Of a stretch of DNA of 64,000 bases, positions 27,915 through 37,473 are shown in pieces. A program made the position numbers and the translations under genes. Below the pieces are notes generated by a model. The model made no database searches, had not been told where the DNA came from, and saw only the letters and a program-made list of their open reading frames with translations. Origin of the DNA: Novipirellula artificiosorum (GTDB lineage: Bacteria > Planctomycetota > Planctomycetia > Pirellulales > Pirellulaceae); assembly GCF_007860135.1 (NCBI RefSeq), contig NZ_SJPV01000012.1, positions 173,935 to 237,934 on the forward strand. The letters run 5' to 3'. Each line of letters opens with the position of its first letter. Position 1 is the first letter of the stretch.

Positions 27915-28329
27915 CCCCTTCACTTTCCTGAGAACTGAGAACTGAGAACAGATCTCTATCACCGATGTGGACGCTCGTCCGCGCCGACCGAACCTGCTGG
28001 AGTCCAGGCTTCAGACGCAAAAAAAGTCACAGACAGGTGGCAGCGGTCAGCTCTCAGCTTTCGGCTTGCATGTGACCGTGACCTGACCGCTGACCGCTGA
28101 TAGCTGACCGCCGAAACACTAAACTCCAACACCGCTGAAGTCCAGGCTTTAGCCGCCGATTCGCGTAGTTTCGAGCCCCCTCCAACACTGCAAATCAACC
28201 ACAGAGTCACCGAGAAGCACAGAGCCCCCCCTGCACCAAGACTCTGTGTCCCTCTGTGCCTCTGTGGTAATCACCTGTTTCCTGACGCCTGACATCTGAC
28301 TCCTGACTCCTAACTCCCCCTCTCCCAAC
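27915..28329. repeat. Intergenic repeats before rmlB2
   Basis: Heptamer-like words (gagaact, ctgaccg) and partial ctggagtccaggcttcag arms are followed by one complete Family A accacagag...ctctgtggt element at about 28196-28272. The layout copies that upstream of rmlB1, so the duplication may have involved these repeats. No gene is present. Confidence 0.65.
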
Positions 28330-29454
28330 TTGTCAAAACGCATCATCATTACCGGCGGAGCAGGCTTCATTGGCTCCAATCTTGTTCGCATGGCGGTCGA
28401 GGCTGGCCATCACGTGCTCAATCTGGATAGCCTCACCTATGCGGGCAACCTCGCTTCGCTTGCTTCCGTCGAGAAGCATCCGGCATACCAATTTGCCCAA
28501 GTCGACATTACGGATCCCGACGCAGTCAATGCTCGCATTAAAAGCTTTCGACCCGATGCGGTGATGCATTTGGCGGCGGAAAGTCACGTCGATCGATCGA
28601 TCGACGGCCCCGGTCAATTCATCCAAACGAACGTAATCGGCACGTACAACCTGCTGCAATCAAGTTTGAACCACTGGCGTTCATTGCCTCCGGAAGAGGC
28701 CGATCGATTCCGTTTCCTGCACGTTTCCACGGACGAGGTCTACGGATCGCTTGGCGTGGAAGGAAAATTTACCGAAACGACGCCGTATGACCCACATTCG
28801 CCTTATTCGGCGAGCAAGGCATCGTCCGACCATCTCGCTCGCGCTTGGCACGACACCTACGGGTTACCGGTACTGGTAACCAACTGCAGCAACAACTACG
28901 GCCCCTACCAATTTCCCGAAAAGCTAATCCCGGTAGTGATATTGAAATGCCTTCGTGGCGAAAGCATTCCGGTCTACGGCAAAGGGGAAAACATACGCGA
29001 TTGGCTCTACGTCGACGATCATTGTCGAGCGCTAATGACCGTGGTCAGTCAAGGCAAACCCGGTGAGACTTACAACATTGGTGGGAACAACGAACGAACC
29101 AACCTGCAACTTGTACAATTCCTTTGCGACCTGATGGACGAGCTTTCCCCCAAAACCATTCCCAATACCTCCCCTCGCCCCGGTTCAGGGAGAGGGGCCG
29201 GGGGAGAGGGGGCCATCGCACTCGCTTCTAGCCACTCTAGCTTAATCACCTTCGTCACCGACCGGCCTGGGCATGATCTTCGCTACGCAATCGATGCAAC
29301 GAAAATCGAACGAGAGCTCAACTGGCGTCCCCAAGAAGATTTTGAGAGTGGCTTTCGCAAGACCGTTCAGTGGTACCTGGACAAACAGTCATGGTGGCAG
29401 TCGATCCTCAGCGGTGATTACCGACTCGAGCGCCAGGGCGTCAACCAAACCTAG
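28330..29454 (+). CDS. rmlB: dTDP-glucose 4,6-dehydratase, copy 2
   Basis: A 374-residue paralogue of the gene at 24714, with only some 20 differences over the shared length (for example LDSLTYAG for LDCLTYAG). All catalytic residues (TDE in STDEVYG, YSASKA) are kept. It has the same TTG start and the same in-frame hairpin-derived insertion near residues 273-304. The C-terminus diverges after LDKQSWWQSI. It feeds the adjacent aminosugar genes. Confidence 0.93.
   Translation: MSKRIIITGGAGFIGSNLVRMAVEAGHHVLNLDSLTYAGNLASLASVEKHPAYQFAQVDITDPDAVNARIKSFRPDAVMHLAAESHVDRSIDGPGQFIQTNVIGTYNLLQSSLNHWRSLPPEEADRFRFLHVSTDEVYGSLGVEGKFTETTPYDPHSPYSASKASSDHLARAWHDTYGLPVLVTNCSNNYGPYQFPEKLIPVVILKCLRGESIPVYGKGENIRDWLYVDDHCRALMTVVSQGKPGETYNIGGNNERTNLQLVQFLCDLMDELSPKTIPNTSPRPGSGRGAGGEGAIALASSHSSLITFVTDRPGHDLRYAIDATKIERELNWRPQEDFESGFRKTVQWYLDKQSWWQSILSGDYRLERQGVNQT
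29171..29197. repeat. In-frame hairpin repeat inside rmlB2
   Basis: The same cccctcgccccggttc...gggagagggg stem-loop as in rmlB1, with one base change in the stem (cagggag). Its presence in both copies shows the insertion predates the duplication or was spread by gene conversion. Confidence 0.75.
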
Positions 29455-29512
29455 AGAGTCTTAATTCAATCACTTCTAGCGACTAGCTCCTAACCTCTAA
29501 CTACTACTTCCC

Positions 29513-30439
29513 ATGACACCCTCTCGCTCAAACACTCGCCGCTCGCCGCTCACAGCTCGCAAAGGCATTGTTTTAGCGGGTGGATCTGGATCGCGATTGC
29601 ATCCTGTGACGAGAGCGGTCAGCAAGCAACTGCTGCCAATCTACGACAAGCCGATGATCTACTATCCGCTTTCGGTACTGATGCTAGCCGGAATTCGAGA
29701 GATCCTGGTGATTTCGACGCCCGATGACTTGCCTATGTACCGAAAACTGCTCGGCGGTGGCGGGGATTTTGGGATTCGATTGACTTATGCAGAACAACCA
29801 CGGCCTGATGGATTAGCACAAGCGTTCTTGATCGGTGAGGAATTCATTGCCGGCGATCCGGTGACGCTGGTTCTTGGTGACAATATTTTTTATGGGCAAG
29901 GGTTTTCACCGAAACTGAAAGCCGCTGCCCAGCAAACCATGGGTGCGACCGTGTTCGGTTACGAAGTCCACGATCCAGAGCGCTATGGAGTTGTTGAATT
30001 TAACGCGGACGGTAGAGCGATTTCGCTCGAAGAAAAGCCGAGTGTTCCCAAGTCGAACTTCGCGGTTACCGGCCTTTACTTCTATGACAATCAGGTTGTC
30101 GAGATTGCTAAGTCGATCAAGCCTTCCCCGCGAGGCGAGTTAGAAATCACATGCGTGAATCGTTGCTATCTTGAAAAAGAGATGCTAAATGTCGAGGTAC
30201 TCGGCCGCGGTCACACTTGGCTTGACACGGGAACGCACGACAGCCTCCTGGAGGCATCCATGTTTGTCAAAACGATCGAGCATCACCAAGGATTCAAAGT
30301 AGCATGCTTAGAAGAGATTGCGTTTAAAAAGAAGTGGCTCAGCGTAACGCAGCTTGAAGCAGTTACCGCCAGTTTAGGAAAAACATCCTATCGCGATTAC
30401 CTTGATAGCTTGCTCGCCAGCCAAGTCTCTAATGGTTGA
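29513..30439 (+). CDS. rmlA: Glucose-1-phosphate thymidylyltransferase, copy 2
   Basis: A 308-residue enzyme with LAGGSGSRLHPVTRAVSKQL, YDKPMIYYPLS, LGDNIFYG and EEKPSVPKSN, close to canonical RmlA. The first 16 residues (MTPSRSNTRRSPLTAR) precede the normal start and are encoded by ctcgccgctcgccgctc-like repeat DNA, so translation may really begin later. It is only moderately similar to rmlA1 although the adjacent rmlB genes are almost identical. Confidence 0.92.
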   Translation: MTPSRSNTRRSPLTARKGIVLAGGSGSRLHPVTRAVSKQLLPIYDKPMIYYPLSVLMLAGIREILVISTPDDLPMYRKLLGGGGDFGIRLTYAEQPRPDGLAQAFLIGEEFIAGDPVTLVLGDNIFYGQGFSPKLKAAAQQTMGATVFGYEVHDPERYGVVEFNADGRAISLEEKPSVPKSNFAVTGLYFYDNQVVEIAKSIKPSPRGELEITCVNRCYLEKEMLNVEVLGRGHTWLDTGTHDSLLEASMFVKTIEHHQGFKVACLEEIAFKKKWLSVTQLEAVTASLGKTSYRDYLDSLLASQVSNG

Positions 30440-30471
30440 GTGCCAGATAGCTCGCCCGCGCCACAAAAGCA

Positions 30472-30951
30472 ATGTCAACGCACTACCAACACCCTTTAGC
30501 CGACGTCCAGTCATCGCGAATCGGAGACGACACTCGGATTTGGCAATTCTGTGTTGTTCTTCCGGGCGCAAAGATTGGAGCGAGGTGCAATATCTGCTCC
30601 CATTGCTTTATTGAGAACGACGTTGTGATCGGTAATGGAGTGACTATCAAGTGTGGTGTGCAACTGTGGGACGGAATCACCATCGAAGACGACGTCTTCA
30701 TTGGGCCAAATGTCACGTTTACTAATGACCTCTATCCGCGAAGCAAGCAATACCCAGCTGAGTTTGCTCGCACCATTGTCAAGCACGGTGCCTCGATCGG
30801 AGCAAACGCGACGTTACTTCCAGGTATAACCATCGGTGCCGGAGCAATGGTTGGTGCAGGAAGCGTCGTGACGAAAGACGTCGCCGAAAGGACTCTTGTG
30901 TTAGGGAACCCGGCGAAGCGAGTTCGCGAACTGAGCTCCGAGCAAGGTTAA
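30472..30951 (+). CDS. fdtC: Left-handed beta-helix acetyltransferase, probable dTDP-3-amino-3,6-dideoxyhexose N-acetyltransferase
   Basis: A 159-residue protein of hexapeptide repeats (IGARCNICSH, IGNGVTIKCG, IEDDVFIGPN, IGANATLLPG, IGAGAMVGAG), ending with the VVTKDV...GNPAKRV cap. Such proteins use acetyl-CoA. Position between rmlA2 and the isomerase/aminotransferase genes implies acetylation of the 3-amino group to give Fuc3NAc or Qui3NAc. The gene symbol is by context; the sequence alone does not fix the sugar. Confidence 0.7.
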   Translation: MSTHYQHPLADVQSSRIGDDTRIWQFCVVLPGAKIGARCNICSHCFIENDVVIGNGVTIKCGVQLWDGITIEDDVFIGPNVTFTNDLYPRSKQYPAEFARTIVKHGASIGANATLLPGITIGAGAMVGAGSVVTKDVAERTLVLGNPAKRVRELSSEQG

Positions 30952-30955
30952 CCTG

Positions 30956-31363
30956 ATGTCAATCGCCGACTGTAACCTCATCGACTTACCAAAGATCTCA
31001 GATCATCGAGGGAATCTTACTTTCGTCGAGAGTAGAATCCATATTCCGTTCGCGATCGAGCGGGTCTATTACCTGTACGATGTGCCGGGTGGAGCCGAAC
31101 GTGGTGGGCATGCTCATAAAGAACTCTGCCAACTAATTGTTGCCATGTCGGGCAGCTTCGATATCGTTTTGGACGACGGTAAAGAAAAAAAACGAATCCA
31201 TTTGAATCGCTCCTACACGGGGCTCTATGTCTGCCCCATGATTTGGCGTGAAATGGACAACTTTTCGTCCGGAAGCGTCTGTATGGTCTTAGCTTCAAAT
31301 CGTTATGACGAAGCCGATTACTATCGCGATTATCAAGACTTTCTTAGAGCAGTCGAATCATAA
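30956..31363 (+). CDS. fdtA: dTDP-4-oxo-6-deoxyglucose 3,4-oxoisomerase (FdtA/QdtA family)
   Basis: A 135-residue single cupin with ERGGHAHKELCQLIVAMSGS, where His52 and His54 are the presumed catalytic pair. It moves the keto group from C4 to C3 of the RmlB product. FdtA gives the galacto and QdtA the gluco isomer; I cannot tell them apart here. Only 4 bases separate it from the acetyltransferase and 3 from the aminotransferase, so the three form one operon. Confidence 0.85.
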   Translation: MSIADCNLIDLPKISDHRGNLTFVESRIHIPFAIERVYYLYDVPGGAERGGHAHKELCQLIVAMSGSFDIVLDDGKEKKRIHLNRSYTGLYVCPMIWREMDNFSSGSVCMVLASNRYDEADYYRDYQDFLRAVES

Positions 31364-31366
31364 TTA

Positions 31367-32476
31367 ATGGACGTCCCCTTCCTCGAATTGAAACCCGCGT
31401 ATTTGGAGCTAAAGTCTGAATTCGATGCCGCATACCACCGCGTAATGGAATCCGGATGGTACTTGCTCGGAGCGGAAGTCAAGGCCTTCGAGTCCGAGTA
31501 TGCTGCGTATTGCGAAACGGACCATTGCGTCGGTGTCGCCAATGGGCTCGAAGCGATCAAGTTGGCACTATTGGCCGCCGATGTCGGCCCCGGCGATGAA
31601 GTGGTTGTCCCGGCGCATACCTTTATCGCGACGTGGCTGGCTGTATCGTCGGTCGGTGCAACGATTGTCCCTGTTGAACCTGATCCCGTCACACTGAACA
31701 TTGATACCGATCTAATCGCTCCCGTCATCACTTCGAAGACCAAGGCAATCATTCCAGTCCACCTGTACGGCCAGCCCGCACACATGGCCCCGATTATGGA
31801 GATCGCGGTAGAACACGACTTGGTTGTAATCGAAGACGCCGCGCAGGCCCAAGGGGCAACCTACAAGGGCCGCCGCGTCGGATCACTTGGCCACTTGGCC
31901 GCACACAGTTTTTATCCAGGGAAGAATTTGGGTGCCTTCGCTGACGGTGGTGCGGTTACTACCAGCGATCCTGGCTTAGCCGAGCGAGTGCGGATGCTCG
32001 GCAATTACGGATCGCGTCAAAAGTACAATCATGAAATCGTGGGAACGAATTCGCGGCTCAGTGAATTACAGGCGGCGTTCTTGCGAGTTCGACTTTCGGT
32101 TCTGGACCAGTGGAATGATCGACGTCGTGAACAAGCGGCCCAGTATACTCGTGAACTAGCGGCCTGCGCCAACATAGCACTGCCCCAACCACGCACGGAT
32201 ACGAATCCTGTTTGGCATTTGTACGTCATTCAGACCGATCACCGCGACGAGCTGCAAAAACACTTGTCCGATTCAGGAATTGGAACGGTTATCCACTACC
32301 CAATTCCCTGTCATCGATCCGGGGCGTATCGGGAGTTAGGGTTTAATGAATTTCCAATCACCGAAAACATTTCCAAACGATGCCTCAGCCTCCCAATCGG
32401 ACCGCATGCACGTGACCCAGTGAAGGTTGCAAACATGATTATTCGATTTCAACCAGGAAATGCGGCTAGTGTTTAG
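31367..32476 (+). CDS. fdtB: DegT/DnrJ/EryC1 family sugar 3-aminotransferase (FdtB/QdtB-like)
   Basis: A 369-residue PLP-dependent enzyme. VVIEDAAQAQGA contains Asp157, which contacts the cofactor ring, and SFYPGKNLGAFADGG contains the PLP lysine Lys186. It transaminates the 3-keto sugar made by the upstream isomerase. Length and context fit FdtB/QdtB. Its stop overlaps the start of the next acyltransferase by 17 bp. Confidence 0.88.
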   Translation: MDVPFLELKPAYLELKSEFDAAYHRVMESGWYLLGAEVKAFESEYAAYCETDHCVGVANGLEAIKLALLAADVGPGDEVVVPAHTFIATWLAVSSVGATIVPVEPDPVTLNIDTDLIAPVITSKTKAIIPVHLYGQPAHMAPIMEIAVEHDLVVIEDAAQAQGATYKGRRVGSLGHLAAHSFYPGKNLGAFADGGAVTTSDPGLAERVRMLGNYGSRQKYNHEIVGTNSRLSELQAAFLRVRLSVLDQWNDRRREQAAQYTRELAACANIALPQPRTDTNPVWHLYVIQTDHRDELQKHLSDSGIGTVIHYPIPCHRSGAYRELGFNEFPITENISKRCLSLPIGPHARDPVKVANMIIRFQPGNAASV

Positions 32477-33134
32477 TCTTTTTTCCTGCATCGTCAAACG
32501 TGTGTTGAGAACAGTTCGAAGCAATCGACTACCGAAGCCAACTTCGGGTGTTGGGAGGTTTGTATACAAATCCAATCGTGTCTCGCTGAACTTGAATCGG
32601 CATCCCACAAGTCAGATTGTTTTAAACGGAAACGTCTATCTGCAGTCGGATTTGGGGGATCGAGGTTTCGTCAATATTTCTATGGCGGAAAATTCAATAC
32701 TCCTAGTTGACGGTGACTTAATTCTGGGGCCAGGTGTTCATTTGCAAGTATGTAAGAATGCGACTTTGACTTTCGGCGGACGTAAGTCATCGTCGGGTAG
32801 TGGTATTACCTGCAATACGCGAGTCATGGTTAATCAAAATTTGACAATCGGTTCAGATTGTTTAATCGCATGGGATTGTTTTATTTCCGATTGTGATTGG
32901 CACCAAATCCACAACCAGCCAAACACAATCTCAGTAAAAATCGGCGATGGCGTCTGGGTAGCTCAGGGGGTGACGATTCTTAAGGGAAGCAACATCGGTA
33001 GCGGAAGTATCGTTGCAAGCAAATCGGTCGTCGCGGGAGGCGTGTTTGGGCCACAATCTTTGATTGCAGGCAATCCAGCGAGGGTGGTTCGACATCCTGT
33101 TGCTTGGTCTCGCGATTTGGATCCAACGCATTGA
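32460..33134 (+). CDS. Hexapeptide-repeat acyltransferase
   Basis: A 224-residue protein with a basic N-terminal segment, a middle beta-rich region (LVDGDLILGPGVHLQVCKNA), then left-handed beta-helix repeats (IGDGVWVAQGVTILKGS, IGSGSIVASKSVV) and the GNPARVVR cap. It probably acetylates a sugar of the exported polysaccharide. The acceptor is unknown. Base composition shifts toward AT from here on, unlike the fdt genes. Confidence 0.75.
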   Translation: MRLVFSLFSCIVKRVLRTVRSNRLPKPTSGVGRFVYKSNRVSLNLNRHPTSQIVLNGNVYLQSDLGDRGFVNISMAENSILLVDGDLILGPGVHLQVCKNATLTFGGRKSSSGSGITCNTRVMVNQNLTIGSDCLIAWDCFISDCDWHQIHNQPNTISVKIGDGVWVAQGVTILKGSNIGSGSIVASKSVVAGGVFGPQSLIAGNPARVVRHPVAWSRDLDPTH

Positions 33135-34729
33135 TTCAATCCATTAATCGGCAAGACGAACTGACGACTCGGGAACAGGACACTCGAAATTCAATAGTTT
33201 CGGCAGACCACAAATCTGAGTCGAACAGCTATGGTCAGGTACTGAAGGCATCGTCAATCATTGGTGGGTCCCAAGTGGTGACGGTGATCATCGGGATGGT
33301 CCGAACCAAGTTGGTGGCGATGCTGATCGGGCCGACCGGGATCGGGCTAGTCGGCATGTTCCAGTCGATCACTGGGCTGGCCGCTATCATCGCTGGACTG
33401 GGGATCCAAACCAGCGGGGTACGGGATGTCGCCGTGGCCGCCGGCGCTGCCGACGAGCGCCGTATTGCCGAAACGGTTTTGACCCTCCGCCGCGTCTGCT
33501 GGCTCACCGGACTTCTGGGTTGTTTCCTCCTCTATCTCAGTGCCGGTTTCCTAAGCCAAAAGACATTCGGTTCCCTCGACTACGTTTGGGCAATTCGTTT
33601 ACTTGGCTTAACCATTTTGATGGGCAACATCGCCGGTGGACAATCGGCGATCATCCAAGGGACGCGTCGAATCGGCGATTTGGCGAGAATGCGAGTCCTC
33701 AGCGCAGTCGGTTCGACAGTGGTCGCGGTCGGTTTTTACGTCTGGATGGGAATCGATGGCATTATCCCCGCACTGCTAGCGATCGGCGCCATCACGCTGG
33801 CCGTTTCCACATATTTTGCCCAACGAGTACCGATTCAGAAAAGCTCCATACCATTGCGGGAGAGCTTGCGACAAGCCCGAGGACTCTTGAATCTTGGCCT
33901 AGCGTTTGTTTGGAGCGGGCTGATGGCCACGCTCGTCGCATACCTGACACGAGTTTGGATTGCGGCAGAAATCGACCTTCGTTCCGTAGGCATCTACACG
34001 GCGGCCTTTGGACTCTCGGGACTGTTTGTCCAGTTCGTGCTGCAGGCGATGGGTGCCGATTACTATCCGCGATTAACCGCGGTGGCGCATGATCCGGTCC
34101 AGATGAACCAGTTGATCAATCAGCAGACGGAGATTGGATTACTGTTGGCATTCCCGGGATTACTGGCAACTCTTGCGCTTGCACCGTTAGCCATTGCGTT
34201 GTTTTACACAGCGGAATTTGCACCGGCGGCGGGGCTCCTTCGATGGTTCGTCCTGGGCTGCATGGGGCGGGTTATATCCTGGCCCTTGGGGTTTTCGATG
34301 CTCGCACTGAGCCGAGGCAATCTTTTTGCCCTTACCGAAACGATCTTTAATCTACTGCACTTGGCGGGAATTTGGGTTGGACTTCATTACTTTGGTCTGC
34401 AGGCGGTCGCGGTCGCCTTTGCGTTCCTCTATTTGGTCTGTACGGCGGGCATGCTAATCACGACGCATTACTTGACAGGCTTTCGCTGGAACCATGAAGT
34501 CATCAAATTGCTCGCTTGGATGATACCGGTTGCCTTGGTCGTCCTTTTGCTCGACGGCTGGTTGTCACCAGCTTTCAGTTCCTGTTTTGGCGTCATAGCG
34601 ACAATGGTGGCAACGGTCCTGTGCCTTAGGCATCTGGTGACGTGTTTAGGTACCCAGCACCGCATTTCAAAAACCTTACTTCGCATTCCCGGTGGTATTT
34701 GGTTCACACGAGGACTAAACCAGGCATGA
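33131..34729 (+). CDS. wzx: Wzx-type O-antigen/polysaccharide flippase
   Basis: About 532 residues from a TTG at 33131 that overlaps the previous stop (TTGA); a TTG at 33104 is also possible. It has about 12-14 hydrophobic helices, starting with SSIIGGSQVVTVIIGMVRTKLVAMLIGPTGIGLVGMF-type sequence typical of the oligosaccharide flippase (MATE-like) superfamily. It should flip undecaprenyl-linked repeat units across the inner membrane. The adjacent glycosyltransferases and the Wzy-like protein downstream complete a Wzx/Wzy pathway. Confidence 0.85.
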   Translation: MIQSINRQDELTTREQDTRNSIVSADHKSESNSYGQVLKASSIIGGSQVVTVIIGMVRTKLVAMLIGPTGIGLVGMFQSITGLAAIIAGLGIQTSGVRDVAVAAGAADERRIAETVLTLRRVCWLTGLLGCFLLYLSAGFLSQKTFGSLDYVWAIRLLGLTILMGNIAGGQSAIIQGTRRIGDLARMRVLSAVGSTVVAVGFYVWMGIDGIIPALLAIGAITLAVSTYFAQRVPIQKSSIPLRESLRQARGLLNLGLAFVWSGLMATLVAYLTRVWIAAEIDLRSVGIYTAAFGLSGLFVQFVLQAMGADYYPRLTAVAHDPVQMNQLINQQTEIGLLLAFPGLLATLALAPLAIALFYTAEFAPAAGLLRWFVLGCMGRVISWPLGFSMLALSRGNLFALTETIFNLLHLAGIWVGLHYFGLQAVAVAFAFLYLVCTAGMLITTHYLTGFRWNHEVIKLLAWMIPVALVVLLLDGWLSPAFSSCFGVIATMVATVLCLRHLVTCLGTQHRISKTLLRIPGGIWFTRGLNQA

Positions 34730-35733
34730 CAAACACGGGCAAAGACGCACTCGAACGTCCGTTAGTCACCTTCTCGCTTCTTGCTTACAATCAAGAGAAG
34801 TATATCCGAAAGGCAGTAGAAGGTGCCTTCGCCCAGACCTATTCGCCCTTGGAAATAATTCTCTCTGATGATTGTTCTACAGATTCAACATTTTCAATCA
34901 TTCAAGAAATGGTCGCAGACTATCATGGCCGCCACCGCGTTCAGGTCATTCGAAACGAAAAAAACCTTGGTCTGATAGGCCATATCAACAAAGTGTTGTC
35001 AACGGTCAAGACAGATTGGGTAGTATTGGCTGCTGGAGACGATGTTTCACTCGATCACCGATGCCAGGAAATAGTTGAGAGGGTAAGGAGGGAACCTGAT
35101 TTAAAGGGTCTGTTTTCGGGTTACATTGAATGCGATGAATTGCTGTGTCCGATTCGTACCGTGACCCCGTTGCAAGCATCAAATATTGGCGCGTTGCAGG
35201 TCTGTCGTGGCGGCGGGTATGTTTTCCCTGGGGCAACTTTTGCCATCCACCAAGATTGCTTTACGCTCTTTGGTCCTCTTCGGCCTAGGATTCTAGCCGA
35301 GGATTGGGTATTGCCGCTTCGCGCGGCAGTACTGGGAAAAATTGGTTTCCTTAAGAGCAGTCTCGTTAAGAAACGAGGACTCTCAGAGTCGCTGACACGT
35401 GTAAACAAACGAATAATGGGGGACATTCTACCAAAAAACAGTTGCCCTGAAGAAATATACGAAAACCTCGCTACAATCCGAAGGGCCCACCGATCAGGTG
35501 AGATCAGTCTCTTGAAGTCGAAAACGCTTGCTATCACTATTCAGCTGCATTGGAATATCCGTTGCTGCGAATGTGCAAATGAGCCGGTTGGCACGCTGCG
35601 TCTGCTTAGAGGACTGGCATCCAGTTTCATATTAATGCGACTTCGGGATACTATTCGTTTATCTGAAAACTGCCTGACGCTGTTCCTCAACAAGAGCAGA
35701 GCACGCAGTCAAGAGAAATGCAAGAACCTTTGA
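34726..35733 (+). CDS. Family 2 glycosyltransferase
   Basis: A 335-residue GT-A enzyme from an ATGA overlap at 34726. The N-terminal LVTFSLLAYNQEKYIRKAVE, EIILSDDCSTDSTF and VLAAGDDVSLDHR (the metal-binding D-x-D equivalent) define GT2. It likely adds one sugar to the lipid-linked repeat unit at the cytoplasmic face. The donor and acceptor are unknown. It lies directly after the flippase. Confidence 0.85.
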   Translation: MTNTGKDALERPLVTFSLLAYNQEKYIRKAVEGAFAQTYSPLEIILSDDCSTDSTFSIIQEMVADYHGRHRVQVIRNEKNLGLIGHINKVLSTVKTDWVVLAAGDDVSLDHRCQEIVERVRREPDLKGLFSGYIECDELLCPIRTVTPLQASNIGALQVCRGGGYVFPGATFAIHQDCFTLFGPLRPRILAEDWVLPLRAAVLGKIGFLKSSLVKKRGLSESLTRVNKRIMGDILPKNSCPEEIYENLATIRRAHRSGEISLLKSKTLAITIQLHWNIRCCECANEPVGTLRLLRGLASSFILMRLRDTIRLSENCLTLFLNKSRARSQEKCKNL

Positions 35734-35752
35734 AAGCAGAGCAAAAACAACG

Positions 35753-36730
35753 ATGATGAAAGTACCGTTTCGCAAAGGCACTGTTACGGTTGTTATTCCT
35801 GCTTACAACTCGGAAAAGACAATTATTGAGGCCCTTGAGAGTGTATTATCGCAGACACTCCTACCGTCAGAGATCATAGTCATTGACGATGGATCCGTTG
35901 ATGGTACAGGTCGTATTGCAAATGGCCTGTCGGACTTAATCAACGTCATTCGGCAAGAGAATTCCGGTTCAAGCGCTGCGAGGAATAGGGGGATAAAAGA
36001 GGCCCGTGGTGAGTGGATCGCCTTTCTTGACGCGGATGATCAGTGGAAGTCAAATCGTCTTGAGTCCCAATTCAAACTCTTGAGGGAATGCCCCAATATA
36101 ATGTGGATGTCGGGCATGTACGATATTGTGAGAAGTAGGAAGGTGGTGGGGCAGTCGTCTCTTGGCATGCTTTGTGATCTTGCTGAGACCACATGCGTTG
36201 TGCCGGACGCGTTGGAACTGCTCGCGAGTGGGGCATCTCTATGGACCGGAACTGTCTTGGTCAAGAGATCAGCACTTTCCGAGGTTGGTGATTTTGATGT
36301 CCGGCAGCGAACGAGTCACGATACAGATATGTGGATCAGGCTAGGTGTTCGTTTTCCTCGCATTGGATTTGTTCGAATTCCAATCGCGAAATATGCTATC
36401 GGTAGAGAAGCCAGCCTGACCGCGACTGCCGTTGCGGATAGTGATGAGACCAGCATCCTTATGCTGGAGCGGATCATAGCAACACTGCCTCATGTACCAG
36501 AAAACCGGAGAGGTCACCTGTTAACGTTTGCAAACATGAGGGCAACCCAGACTCTTCAGTGCGCGATCCGTGCGGGAAGGACGAAGCACGCACGAAGGTT
36601 AATGAACGAACTGCGCAACTTAAAGCTTAACGGGTGGCCATTTTGGTATTCGATGGCAACTTCAATACCAGAACATGTCGCAATCCCCGCCACCTCCTTT
36701 GCAAGGCGCCTTCTGCGAAGAGGGATATAA
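35753..36730 (+). CDS. Family 2 glycosyltransferase
   Basis: A 325-residue GT2 enzyme with VTVVIPAYNSEKTIIEALES, EIIVIDDGSVDGT, AARNRGIKEARGEWIAFLDADD (donor-binding DxD) and SHDTDMWIRLG, the ED-like acceptor motif. It lies 19 bases after the previous glycosyltransferase. It is expected to be cytoplasmic or membrane-associated, building the repeat unit. The IS3 remnant begins about 150 bases downstream. Confidence 0.87.
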   Translation: MMKVPFRKGTVTVVIPAYNSEKTIIEALESVLSQTLLPSEIIVIDDGSVDGTGRIANGLSDLINVIRQENSGSSAARNRGIKEARGEWIAFLDADDQWKSNRLESQFKLLRECPNIMWMSGMYDIVRSRKVVGQSSLGMLCDLAETTCVVPDALELLASGASLWTGTVLVKRSALSEVGDFDVRQRTSHDTDMWIRLGVRFPRIGFVRIPIAKYAIGREASLTATAVADSDETSILMLERIIATLPHVPENRRGHLLTFANMRATQTLQCAIRAGRTKHARRLMNELRNLKLNGWPFWYSMATSIPEHVAIPATSFARRLLRRGI

Positions 36731-36883
36731 GCTGTACCTAAGTCCTTTATAGGTAGATGCGTTTTGAATATTGCTTGACGTTTGTCGAGGCAAGCGGTGC
36801 GATTTTGGTTTCTGGAATGCTCCACAGCACCCGCCCCAAGAGTTATGAAAGTCTATCAGCCAAGATTGGCGAAAGGACTTTCA

Positions 36884-37473
36884 ATGAAGAATCGAAAACG
36901 ACATTCACCCGAGCAAATTGTCAAAAAGCTGCGTGACGCCGATGCGTTGCTCGCGGCCGGCAAGAGTGTTGGCGAAGTATTGCAGACGCTCGAGGTCAGC
37001 GAAGCGACGCTCAGTCGCTGGCGAAGCCAGTTCGGCGGCATGAAGAGTGAAGAAGCCAAAAGATTGAAAATGCTCGAGGACGAGAACAATCGGCTCAAGA
37101 AGATCGTTGGCGACCAAGCCCTCGACATACGGATGCTCAAGGAGATCACCAAGGGAAACAGACAAGCCCTCAGTCGCGACGTGATACCGTGCAGACGCTC
37201 CAGCGGAAGTTCTCCGTCTCGGAGCGTCGCGCGTGCGAGGTTCTCGATCAGCCGCGATCGAGCCAGCGATATGTAGGGCAACCCAAGGGCGAAGATGCGC
37301 GGCTGACCAGGGAGATTCTTGAACTTGTTCGTCAGCGACCTCGATTTGGCTATCGGCTTGCGTCTAGCCTTGCTTTCACACGTATTCGCCATTTAGAAGA
37401 TGAAAGATTTCCGCCGTTTATCCCCGCACAGATGCCCACACTCGCTCGGATATGTGAGGGAAAGAAGAAATAA
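36884..37473 (+). pseudogene. IS3-family transposase remnant (orfA plus truncated orfB)
   Basis: orfA (36884-37276) encodes MKNRKRHSPEQIVKKLRDAD..., with an HTH (VSEATLSRWRSQFGG) and a leucine-zipper-like coil. orfB starts in another frame (RRACEVLDQPRSSQRYV...RPRFGYR) and is cut after about residue 60, near 37374, so the DDE domain is gone. The remaining frame runs on through unrelated sequence until the TAA that overlaps the wzy ATG. No inverted ends were identified. It marks a past insertion or recombination between glycosyltransferase and polymerase genes. Confidence 0.8.
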
